Assembly (NCBI GenBank): GCA_963995505.1
Contig: OZ023181.1
Coordinates: 22,750,366-22,814,365, forward strand
Direction: 5' to 3'
Length of the DNA stretch: 64,000 nt
From: Hypericum androsaemum
Taxonomy: Eukaryota; Streptophyta; Magnoliopsida; Malpighiales; Hypericaceae
The notes below the pieces were generated by a model that was not told the origin of the DNA, did not search any database, and saw only the letters and a list, made by a program, of their open reading frames with translations. Position numbers and translations under genes: made by a program. Positions 1-10,559 of this stretch are shown one piece after another. Positions within the stretch are counted from its first letter, which is position 1. The number at the start of each line of letters is the position of its first letter.

Positions 1-481
1 ATGAGACAAATTTGTCAATATTAATATTCAAATTTTGATCAGGAGAAGATCGTTGGTGTCAAATTCGGAGACAAAAATATATCACGTAGATAAAATTAGT
101 GATGTAACGTATCACATAATAAAATTAATAACGTGACACGAGACACTTCATAACTCAAATACTTTGAATTAGCAAGTGTAGATAGTGATGTAAAATCACT
201 TTCACGTGGACCTAGTCAAAAAAATTAAAACCGGGAATAAAATCAACTTAAAAAAAAAGTTAAGCACGACCATAGAGGTAATTAATCCCTAGCGTACCTC
301 ACATTTTGATTTAGGTAAAAAATTTGTGACTAGAACTTTACCATACACTAATTTTAAGAAAAAAAGACGAGCAACTCACTTCCGGTTCCGGATCCGGATC
401 CTGCGACCAGGGCTTCCTATAAAAAAACTGAGCCGATCTAAGATTCTTGTACCACATGTAAAGGACGAGATCTCCAACGCA
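1..481 (+). promoter_or_regulatory. 5' flank of P450-a1 with TATA-like box
   Basis: AT-rich non-coding sequence upstream of the P450-a1 start codon. A TATA-like stretch CTATAAAAAAA lies at about 418-428, roughly 55-65 bp before the ATG at 482. This fits a plant core promoter with a short leader. Nothing else in the stretch is recognisable, and no transcription start can be fixed from sequence. Confidence 0.4.
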
Positions 482-2655
482 ATGGCTGTCTTAGCCGATG
501 TTCAATACTACCACCTGATCTTGTTTGCCCTTTTCACTATCCCAACCATTTTCCTAATTGTTTCCATTAATACCCGGAGATCAAAACGATCCAACTCTAG
601 TCCTCCGAGCCCACCAAGCCTACCACTCATCGGCCACCTTCACCTCTTCTCTTCCCGTTTAAACAGCAGCTTCCAGCACCTCTCCTCCAAGTATGGCCCC
701 CTCCTATTCCTCCGATTCGGCTTCTACAAGTGCGTTCTGATCTCGTAGGCCTCGTTTGCAGCCGAGCTTTTCAAAGCCAACGATGTTCAGGTCTCGGGGA
801 AACCGCACTCTCCCTTCGACAACAAGCTGATGTTCGGGAATTGCGGGTTTGTCACTGCTCAGTACGGAGAGTACTGGAGGTTCATGAAGAAGCTCTGCGT
901 CACGGAGTTGCTCGGAAACCAGCAGATCTTTAAGTTTGGAGGCGTCAGGAGGGAAGAAACTCTCCGGTTGCTGCGTAGGATCGTCGATAAGGCGTCGAGA
1001 AACGAAGTTGTTGACCTTCGCGGAGAGTTCATGGATTACACGTGCAGCACCATTTGTAGGATGGCTAACATGGGAACCAGGCCGATCGACGCAGCCCAGG
1101 AGGCTAAGAAGAGGCAGAAGCTGGTCCGGGATGCGCTTGACTTGGCCGACAAGATCATCCTCGGCAATGTGTTTGGTCCGTTCAAGGAAATCGTGTTCTG
1201 GATGTATGGAAAACAAGCGCAAGATGTCATGGAACGCTTCGACGTGTTCCTGGAAGGGATATTGCAGGAACATCAAGATCAGAGAGCAGCCGGAGGTGAA
1301 GGTGATGATGGAGAAGTAGAAGATATGTTGGATATTCTCTTGAGAGTTCATCGTGATGACAAGCCTGAGGTTAGGATTACCAGGGACCAGATCAAGGCCT
1401 TCATCATGGATTTCTTATTACAGTAAAACCGTTCCAAAATGATATCGTTGAGACGAGAGAAAAAATATTACTTTAGAAGAGAGGTTTACAATTTTTTCCA
1501 AAAATATTAATGTTGAGTTTTTGAGTAATAAATAAGTAAATACGAAAAAATAACTTTAACTATATTCGAGTCACATAAAATTTTGACTCGTTATTCAAAT
1601 GCTAAACTTGATTGAGATATTTTTTTACAAGAAGACGGTGATCACAATGATCATTTGAAGACAATTGAGAAGATGAATAATGATGTAAAATTTGTCACAA
1701 ACTGGTATCTTAAAATATATATTTTTTAAATTTGTAAAGTATGTAAAAATATATGTATTTATTTAAAAATATCAGTTCATGCTAAAATTGAGACCGAGGT
1801 TAAACACAAAAATTTTCTGATAAAGTATTAGTTATTATGATAGAATAGTTATTAAATTTTTATTTTAACACTACTCCTAACCCGCGACCAGAACTTTATA
1901 TCATTTTAGAAAAATTATCAATTTAGAGAAGATCAGTTTTAATATACATGGACATTACAGAGAGTCGAGCAGAAGACTCTAAATTTCAGTTATTTAACCA
2001 TGATCGTTTTTCGTAGGATCTGTTTATTGCAGGAAGGTCAACGACTCCAGACATGATGGTATTCACAATGGGAGAACTCATCAACCGCCCAGATGTCCTT
2101 ACAAAAGTTAGGGACGAGATAGAATCGGTTGTCGGGAAAGACAGGTTGGTGGAGGAGTCCGATGTACCGAACCTCTCCTATCTCCACGCTGTTGCAAAAG
2201 AAGCGCTCAGATTGTACGCTGGACTCTTCGTAATCCCACGATCGTGCATGGAAACCTGCAAGCTACAAGGCCACGAGATCCCCGCGGGAACACCCGTGCT
2301 TATAAACGCGTACGCGATGATGAGAGATCCTGATCTATGGGAGAACCCTCACGAGTTTTACCCGGAAAGGCACCTGATGAGCTCGGGCGTCAAGGACCAG
2401 GCGAAAGAGACGTTGAGGTCCAACAACTTCGGGTTCATCCCTTTCGGGATGGGAAGGAGGATGTGTCCAGGCGCGGCCTTGGGCTTGACCACCCTGCATT
2501 TATCTGTTGGTGCCATTGTTCAGTGCTTTGACTGGGAAGTGGATTGCGATGGAGGCAAACTTAACTTGGAGCTCAAAGAGAACGCGATTATGGTCACACC
2601 GCTTCACCACCCTATGTGCGTTCCCAAAGTTCGCTTCAATCCATTTGAAAACTAA
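482..2655 (+). pseudogene. P450-a1, CYP71-clan cytochrome P450 (CYP712/CYP93-like), disabled
   Basis: Microsomal P450 monooxygenase, CYP71 clan. Exon 1 is 482-1408 and exon 2 is 2017-2655. An N-terminal membrane anchor is followed by the proline hinge PPSPPSLPLIG, the C-helix YWRFMKKLC, K-helix EALR, FYPERHL and the haem motif FGMGRRMCPG, and the protein ends FNPFEN. Two lesions are visible. Codon 89 is TAG (746-748), where the intact paralogue P450-b2 has TCG; the frame continues open on both sides. After the exon 1 ATG at 1406-1408 the donor GTAATG seen in P450-a2 is missing through a deletion of about 9 bp, so the text reads ATGGATTTC. The acceptor CGTAG|GATCTG at 2017 is kept. The I-helix reads AGRSTT, without the usual acidic residue. 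The gene heads unit 1 and is followed by BAHD-1. Family placement is by motif resemblance; CYP705 or CYP93 cannot be excluded. Confidence 0.88.
1409..2016 (+). other. Intron of P450-a1, donor site lost
   Basis: AT-rich intron-like sequence between the two P450-a1 exons. It aligns with the intron of P450-a2 (17940-18467), which keeps a GTAATG donor. The acceptor TTTTTCGTAG is intact at 2007-2016. No gene or mobile element was recognised in it. Confidence 0.7.
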
Positions 2656-3057
2656 GGCCTGTTTGGAACAAAATTATGGGATTACATTATTTGGAATTAT
2701 ATTTTTTTAACTGACAAAATGTATGACTACAAAGAATGAGATTCCGTGAATTTATACCAGACAGACCATAAGTTTTTTTTCCTTCAAGTAACTAAAAAAG
2801 TTGTGAGTTCTACTTCCATACTACATATTTGTCTTTCTTATTTCTAGTTTTTTTGCTGTTGTCATTGTTGTAATACATTGTGCTAGTCACAGATGGGAGT
2901 TGTGTAATGAATTTTTTTCCTTAAATTCAAGTCTTACGAATGTAAAAAAAAATATTAGGAAAATTGCTCTTAAAATAAAATAAGAATCGAAAGTGCTTGA
3001 CTCTGAATAGAAAATATGAAAAAATTTTGTGCTTGCCCTTCTCAATTTTTTGGAAAC
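2656..3057. other. P450-a1 3' flank, no gene seen
   Basis: AT-rich 3' flank. It is closely similar to the flank after P450-a2 (21091-21480), beginning AAGGCCTGTTTG in both, which ties the two P450-a copies to one duplication. Nothing else was recognised. Confidence 0.6.
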
Positions 3058-3068
3058 GGTTGATTTTT

Positions 3069-5507
3069 TTTGGATAAGTAAAGTGTTGTATTCCACAGAA
3101 TTGTCTACCAAGAAGGAATACATCAAAGGTACAAGATAATGTCTATCAACACACACCATAGTGATAGACGCTATTTGAGTACAAACACCAAAATGTCTCC
3201 AAAAGAATCAAAGCCAAAGAGCCCTAAGGTCGTTAAAAAATAGACCCGAATATACATCAAATATAGGGCAAACCAAATCAAATAACCTCACAAAAGTAGA
3301 GTTATGGAGGACCGTAAGAACAAAACTGGTCCGTACAATAAGCAACTGCCTTGATCGCTCGAAGAATTCTTGAGGTGTCTTCATCTCAAGACACACCCAT
3401 GGCAATTGCGAGACGCCAAGCCTCCGCCGAAAGATCTGCTCGAAGAGCTTCATCCTCCATGGCAACCACAATCGAGATATGACTAAGCTCCGTCTTTGAC
3501 CGCTTCGAAGGCTCAATTTTTAGCTTCCGCATCGAAAACTTCATTAGGGCAACGACCTTTCCAGTTGGCTTTCTTTTGCGATAACTCGATATAATCAGAG
3601 CCGACTGGAACAAGTTTCCTCTTGCGAACCAACGAGGGAGCAGGAGAAGGTTGCCTCTCAACATTCAACACCACAACATCCAAAATAGAAAAAAGACTCT
3701 CCAACCAATCTTCCTCCAGATCCACCTGCAAGTTCACCAGATCAAAAGATGCAACAATGAGCTGCTGTTCAACACCAACAGGGAGCTGCATCACTGAATC
3801 CTCCAACGAGGACACAACAACAACAACTTGACCAGCGAGCTGATGTCCAACACCAACAGGGAGCTGCATCCCTGAATTTGCCAACGAGGAAGCAACAACA
3901 TCAGCTAATGCTACCTCTATTGCAGCAGCAAGGTGCTGGCCGAGCTCAACATTAGTATCAACCAAAAGTGCCTCAACAACAGGGCAAGTGAGATGCTGTC
4001 CCATACAAACAGAGAGTTATAACCCTGAATCAGCCAACGAGGGTGCTGCAACAACAGCTCCAACAACCTCCATTATAACAACAAGATCTTGGACATCCTC
4101 AGCATTAGCGTAGACCAAAAACTCCTCAATAGTAGGTGGAGAATGCCCAAACGGGGAAACAGTCCTAACCATCTCTAGACCTGCAGCACCCAAAATAGTA
4201 GGAAGCAGTACATAGGGAGACATTAAAACGAGAAGAGTCCCATCCAAAATCTCATAAGGCAGCCTAAGAGGATCTCCCCTAACCTGTACAGCGGCCAAAC
4301 AGCTCGAGAAAACTACATCCTCCTCCCCGAAAACACCAATAAACTTTTGAACATCCTCATAATCAAACACCCACTCAGAATCAAGATGCTTAATAACCTC
4401 ACTAGAAGGTAACTCCTCAATTTTAACCTCAAAAAAATCCTGGCCAATTTGTAGATTAATAGAGTGGCGTACTCGGTCCAAGCAGACGAGGAAATAAGAA
4501 TGAAAGTCACGTCAAGACGCGACCTACTAGAAAAAATCTTGTGAACAATTTTGAAATCACCTAGCAAAGAAACAAGCCACTCTAGAAAGGAGCAAGTTTA
4601 GACCTGCAGAGGGGTGCCTCGAATTTGTAGCCAACAACTTCTAGTTTTTGCGCAAAAATCAAGCGACCAAGGAGATATGTCCTTAAAGAATGGGGACAAT
4701 TTGATGCTCAAAAGCATCATATCTTCCTCCAATTTGAAGGAGATGAGGATGACATCCCCACCAAGCGGCCTGATTGAGCCCTCCTAATGCCATAATTGAA
4801 AAGATCTTGTTTGAACCTTAATTGACCTGCATCCAGTAGGTTTGCCACTACGCTCCTCTGCAGCCACTCATCCTGAAGGTCCTCCGGCAGAAAATACTCA
4901 TTATCAACACTTTTTTTCAAGCTCGAATTCACTAAGTGAGGCGCCGGCCCTTGGCAGGGAGAGGCTAAGACCTCGGCGAAAGATGTCTCTTTCTGCACCC
5001 ACTGAGGGCCAAAGGCAGAGACATGCTTGATGTTGGTTGCCATAGTAGAGGGAGGTCTCTTTTCAATCCCTCTTGCGAAATTCGCTTTGGAGACAAAGAG
5101 TCTCTTCAGCTCCTTGCTGACTGACAAAGAGTCATATTGACCTTAAGAATTATTGACTGAGCATCAATCTGAGACAGAACCCAAATGAAGCCAAAGTGCG
5201 AATTCTTTTTAGTTCCTTTTGAAGCAACAAAGACGTCGACCACCGAGCACTCCTTGCTGAAGAACTCACAGAGTTTCTTGTAGCACCAATGGGAAGGAAA
5301 ATTGTTAACAAACAGAGTTGTTGACGAAGCTATAGACAATTGGAATGGGTTCCACCGCCATACTCTCAACCTTCCCGCCTGTAGAAGGTGGAGAGAATTG
5401 GTGGTAAGACCAGAGCGAACAGAGAAGATGGGATGGTTTAGCTAGATTTAGGGCTAGGTTTAGGTTTGGGGAAATTTAAATTTGGGAATTTTGCAAAGAA
5501 GATGAAT
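3069..5507 (-). mobile_element. L1-type LINE insertion carrying ORF1-like remnants
   Basis: A non-LTR retrotransposon copy in minus orientation. Its 3' end is a T-run on the plus strand near 3064-3070. The 11-bp repeat GGTTGATTTTT flanks it at 3058-3068 and 5508-5518. Unit 2 keeps the uninterrupted site (ACGGTTGATTTTTATTAG near 21480), so this is an insertion made after the units diverged. The RRM-like segment at 5106-5369 (minus; TLFVNNFPSHW then FGFIWV) is typical of plant L1 ORF1. Downstream coding-like pieces in changing frames (about 3386-5127) show a decayed ORF1. No reverse transcriptase was found, so the copy is internally deleted or non-autonomous. It lies between P450-a1 and BAHD-1. 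Confidence 0.72.
5106..5369 (-). pseudogene. LINE ORF1 fragment with RRM domain
   Basis: An 87-residue open stretch with a recognisable RNA-recognition-motif fold signature: an RNP2-like LFVNNF near residue 20 and an RNP1-like SHFGFIWV near residue 58. In plant L1 elements ORF1 encodes an RNA-binding chaperone that coats the element RNA before target-primed reverse transcription. Here the frame breaks soon after the RRM and continues only in pieces towards 3400. It is therefore a dead fragment inside the LINE copy at 3069-5507. A host RRM gene is unlikely given the target-site duplication around the whole block. Confidence 0.6.
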
Positions 5508-5518
5508 GGTTGATTTTT

Positions 5519-5931
5519 ATTAGTTATATTAATTTTTACATGTTACAAATAATTAGTGTAAAAATCCCACGTTCATCGAATACAAGCCCAGTAAAAAAAT
5601 CATCGTATGTAAAGAGTGCAACCCCCGAAACCTTTCTAGTAAGATAGCCAGATCTCCTCACCTGTTGAACTGTTAAAGACCGGCCCAGCATAATCCTAGC
5701 AACAAATGGCCCGGTCAAGACGCGTTTAGCATGAAAATCAGTTAATTATTATTGTTATTATTATCATCATTTTTTTGGAGCTTTCTGTCTGCTCTCACTT
5801 CTATATATTGCCAATCCAATGGTAGAGGAGCTTAATCCAATCTACCTTGATCCTTCATAATTTCTGAAAATTCACAGCAAAGAAAGTACATACCCAAGCT
5901 AGGAGAAAATTAGACAATTAAGGAGATCATA
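5519..5931 (+). promoter_or_regulatory. BAHD-1 promoter region with TATA box
   Basis: 5' flank of BAHD-1, conserved with the flanks of BAHD-2 and BAHD-3 (shared TTTGGAGCTTTCTGTCTG and GTAGAGGAGCTTAATCCAA blocks). A TATA box, CTATATATTG, lies at 5801-5810, about 120 bp before the ATG. BAHD-2 has CTATATATAG at the same place. BAHD-3 has the weaker GTATATGTA. Confidence 0.6.
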
Positions 5932-7290
5932 ATGGAGGTGGAGCTAGTTGCTAAACATTGCATCAAGCCTTCTTCCAGTACGCAACACCACCTTAAATCC
6001 TACAACCTGACTTTGCCGGATCAGTTAGTACCCGCCGAGCCCGCCATGTTGATGCTTGTCTATCCGTTCAGACAGTCCACCGGCGACGATCTCGATCTCG
6101 TCTCCAGGAGGACTGTACTGCTTAAACAGTCCTTGTCACAAACCCTCTCGCATTTTTACCCGCTAGCCGGAACCTTAAGAGACCAAGTCTCCATTGATTG
6201 CAACGACGAAGGGGCGTGTTACGTAGAGGCCCGGGTCAAGTCTCCTCTGTCTGATCATCTCAACAACCTCGAGCACGAACCGCTCGTCTGACACCTTCCG
6301 CTTGGGTTGTCTGCTCACCGGATTGTGGCGGGAACTCATGTTACCGTGATCCAGCAGACCAACTTTTCTTGTGGCGGGATGGTGATCTGTGCTGGGGTTT
6401 CGCATATGGTCGGTGATGGAAGTGTTCTGAGCTGGTTCCTAAAAGCGTGGGGGTCCCTAGCCCGCGGGTTGGATTCTGAGCATTTGTGCCCTAACTTCGA
6501 TGCAAATGCAGCTTTCCGGTGTCACTATGGTCTATTGCTCCCGAAAGATGTGGGATTCTTCAACACGTCCCGGCGTGTCGCAGGGACAAGGCTGGTCTTG
6601 TCCAAGAGGTTCGTGTTCGATGCTGCAGCGATCTCCAGGCTCAAGGAACAGGTTGCTGGCCCAAGCTTCGAGAACCCGACTCGGGTCGAGGTTGTTTCGG
6701 CCCTTCTCTGGAGACGCATCATGGCTGTGTTCAAAGCAAGGAGATCAGGCATCCACAGGCCATCAGGGATCACGCATATAGTGAACCTCCGGCGAAGGGC
6801 CGGCCACCTTTTCGCGGACAATTCGCCCGGTAACATCTTCTTCTCCGCGACTTCGGTTTGCACAATCGATGATCCGGATCTTGGCACCTTAGGGATCCAA
6901 ATTAGGGAAGCCATAGGCAAGATAAATGGTGAGTTCGTCGAGGAAATAACCGGGGGCGAAGCTGTCGCAAGGATATCCGAGAAAGTGAGGAAGAAACAGA
7001 ACCAACTCTCTAACGGTCTGGACCACATAACATTTACCAGTCATTGCAATTTTGGGCTATACGACGTCGAATTTGGATGGGGCAAGCCCGTAAAAGCTGG
7101 GCCGCCGGAATTGGGAAGAGTCCCGATCGCCTTTCCGTTCAGTAATATCGGTACACTAACGGATACAAGAATGGGGAAAGGGATGGAGGCAATGTTGGTA
7201 CTTGATGAGCAAGACATGATGTTGCTGGAGCATGATCATGAACTCTTATCATATGCTGTCCTGGATCCCATACTTGATGTTCGATGTTAA
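5932..7290 (+). pseudogene. BAHD-1, BAHD acyltransferase (vinorine-synthase-like clade), one nonsense codon
   Basis: Single-exon BAHD-family acyl-CoA-dependent O-acyltransferase, 452 codons, the normal family length. These cytosolic enzymes move an acyl group, often acetyl, from CoA to an alcohol on an alkaloid, terpenoid or phenolic. The N-terminus resembles vinorine synthase (IKPSSxTxHHLKxYNL then LDQL in the sister copies). The catalytic HXXXD motif is HMVGDG at residues 158-163. The structural DFGWG motif is EFGWG at 380-384; the D to E change is unique to this copy. Codon 120 (6289-6291) is TGA where BAHD-2 and BAHD-3 read CGA, a CpG transition. Apart from that codon the frame is open from the ATG at 5932 to the stop at 7290. 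It lies between P450-a1 and the P450-b1 relic in unit 1. If the TGA were an assembly or allelic error, the gene would be intact. Confidence 0.9.
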
Positions 7291-8095
7291 GTCGTCGCTT
7301 TGTTGTTTTCATTGTGGTGTGTATTTTTTCCCGAACTATGTATTTTATTCGGTCCCTTTTTCTTGGGATTCATATCAACAATAAGGCTAATACAAATTTA
7401 TTATAGAACTATGACAAAATTAAATCCGAATGAAAACAAATTATTTTTGTCCCAAGAGTAGAGGATCGTGTTGGTTGTAACAGATGTGAATCTCCATGTC
7501 TAACATATTTTTCTGAGTGTTCGAATTTATTTATGACTTGAAATAATTCGAACTATGTATTTTATTCGATCGGTTAATAAATGTCCAAATAAGATCGGTA
7601 TTCAAAAATGGTAAAACTTAACTTACTGAATTTTTAACACGACTCTTTGTTGGGTTTGAACTTGAGAACTGTAATTAAGATAGAATAATTATATTTATTA
7701 TATTTCATGGGGTGTCACCATACGGACATACACCAAAAACATAACAAATCAGAAACTTTCCGGCTTGTTTCGCTTAATAGTTTCTGTATGCTACCATTTG
7801 CTTTTGTTTGTACCCAGAGGCGGCCAACAGAATCACACTATCATAGCGAATCGGACAACAGGAATATAACAAATGACTTGTGCGTTGAACCGTAATAAAT
7901 ATTTTTTTTGGAAACAATCTACCGGACTCTTGAAATTTGCACTAATCCATAACGCTCAGTAGATGTGATGATAACATATCCTATCTTGTTTGTCAAAAGT
8001 TGTGTACTAATTTCTATCCCTTGTAAAAATACTAAAACTTTGCGTGGAAAGAAACAAAGTTCAGAACAGTCTAAAACACCGAAGGTTGTGCACCA
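7291..8095. other. BAHD-1 3' flank, shared between units
   Basis: AT-rich non-coding sequence similar to the regions after BAHD-2 (33269-33950) and BAHD-3 (53530-53940), for example the shared TTTGTTGTTTTCATTGTGGTG and GAGGCGGCCAACAGAATCACA blocks. No gene was recognised. A short open stretch at 7707-7895 is not conserved as coding sequence. Confidence 0.6.
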
Positions 8096-8428
8096 ATGTT
8101 TGTAGGGATAAGTTCATTTTAGTATCCTGTAGTTTCACTCATTTTGCCTGGAGTACCATATGGTTTCAAATTAGTAGTTTAGTACCCTGTGGTTGACCAC
8201 CAATTATCAGGGCAGGTCCAAGGCGGCTGCCCGTCGAAACCCGCCCAAAACGACACCGTTTTGAGACCATATGAAAGACACGTAGCACCCGACTTTTTTA
8301 AGTTAAAGATGACGTGGACCATGGTAAATTACCTATTTAGTCCCTAAAATGAACTTATCCCTAAAAATTAATTAACTCACTCTCTCCCCCCTCTCTCCTC
8401 CTCCCCTCTCTCTCTCTCCCCCCTCCTA

Positions 8429-9079
<651 letters not shown>

Positions 9080-9627
9080 TGTAGCGAAGCCCGTCAATTG
9101 GAGGTGATGGAAGATGGAGGAGAGGAGGAAACAGAGGATGGAGGAGAGGACGGTGGAGAGAGAGAGGTTGAAGATAAAGTTTGGGCTTTTTTAAAATAAT
9201 ATAAAAAATTAGGAACTAAATATGTAATTTACCACTATCCACGTCAGCTTTAACTTAAAAAAGTCAGGTGCCATGTGTCTTCTACGTGGTCTCAAAATGG
9301 TGTCGTTTCGGACGGGTTTCGACGGACAGCCGTCTTGGTGCCCTGATAATTGGTGGTCAACCACAGGGTACTAAACTACTAATTTGAAACCACATGGTAC
9401 TCCAGGCGAAATGAGTAAAACTACAGGGTACTAAAATGAACTTATCCCATATTTGTATTCTTGGGGCCGGAAAAGAACTTAGTCCTTGTGGTATTATCGA
9501 TGGTATTCTTTTTCCTGGTGCGTTGAGTTTTACCATATCAGGTTTAACAAAGCCAACGGCTACGAGAGTGCGAGTTCTCCTTCTGGCCACTATTATATTT
9601 ATAAATAAAAAATTTACTTCTAAGAAA

Positions 9628-9651
9628 AATCCATTTGGAAGCTCAAAGTAA
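9628..9651 (+). pseudogene. P450-b1 relic: last 24 bp of a P450-b coding sequence
   Basis: The stretch encodes NPFGSSK and a TAA stop, identical to the 3' end of intact P450-b2 (38140-38163). The sequence downstream (9840-9955) also aligns with the P450-b2 3' flank (for example AGTTTACCGCATTGGACAAGAAAT at about 38718). Everything upstream of this point in P450-b1 has been deleted. The relic shows that unit 1 once had the same P450-b to CYP714 convergent pair as unit 2. Confidence 0.72.
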
Positions 9652-9960
9652 CTAAACAGGTGCTGTTGAGTGTTGTAGTACTTCCTAATATCTGTATCTT
9701 TCATCTTAAATATGCGGGAGAGTTTTGTAAAGATCTCGAGTTTGAGTTATATAAGATGTATCGGCTTTAAATATTTTGTTAAATTTTGTGACCATTCAAA
9801 AAAATTCTTTGTCTTGAAGTTTAACTAGTCAATCTAATAAATGTATGAATAGTAAAGATACAGGATTAAAATTCAATTGGACCAGGTTTCGAAAGTTTAC
9901 CGCATTGGACAAGAAATTTTTTTAATTAAAATTCCATAAAAGGGCAGAAGGTAGGATATA

Positions 9961-10361
9961 TGTTGGAAATGGATCTTGGGTTTAGTTCTAAATTGAGCTT
10001 AGAGGGTTGAAGTTCTCTCTCTCACTCAAAGGAAAACATATTTTTTTTATTACACGATCACACTTAGATTTTTACAAGGACTCTGTGTTGTTTTATCACT
10101 CAATTACAACTCCTTTTGCTACCTCTACTACTCTATATATAGGGAATGTACACCAACACAAGAAATCTCTAGATTTTCCTAGAAAAATATATTTTACAAT
10201 CAATTACATAATATCCTAGATTCTTCTAGATAATCTCTTAGATATATTAGTACAACTTATGAAAACTCTAGATAAACTAGAGTATTTTAGACAATTCTAC
10301 AACCAGCTAGATGTCTAGATAATTCTGGATTTTACTAGCTAATCAAGTTTATCTTTCCAAC
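9961..10361. mobile_element. Probable solo LTR, about 400 bp
   Basis: A block absent from the matching place in unit 2 (about 38780). It starts TGTTGGAAA and ends TTTCCAAC, giving inverted LTR-like termini, with a short TATA direct repeat on either side. A related LTR start, TGTTGGAAATGGAT, recurs at 41807. It has no coding capacity. The exact right boundary is uncertain by a few bases. Confidence 0.5.
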
Positions 10362-10559
10362 TATACATCCTCAGTGAGTCAATGTATAGGGCATGCTCTA
10401 AATAATTCCTTCCACCAAGCTGGTAAATGGTCGACCACAATTACAATTCAAATCCATAATAACACAAGTATTTTCGGAGAATATTTTACATTGGGTGATT
10501 ATTCCGTCGGTCGCGCGAGTAAACCGAGTTCGATCTCTGGCAACAGCGTTTTAAGGTCC

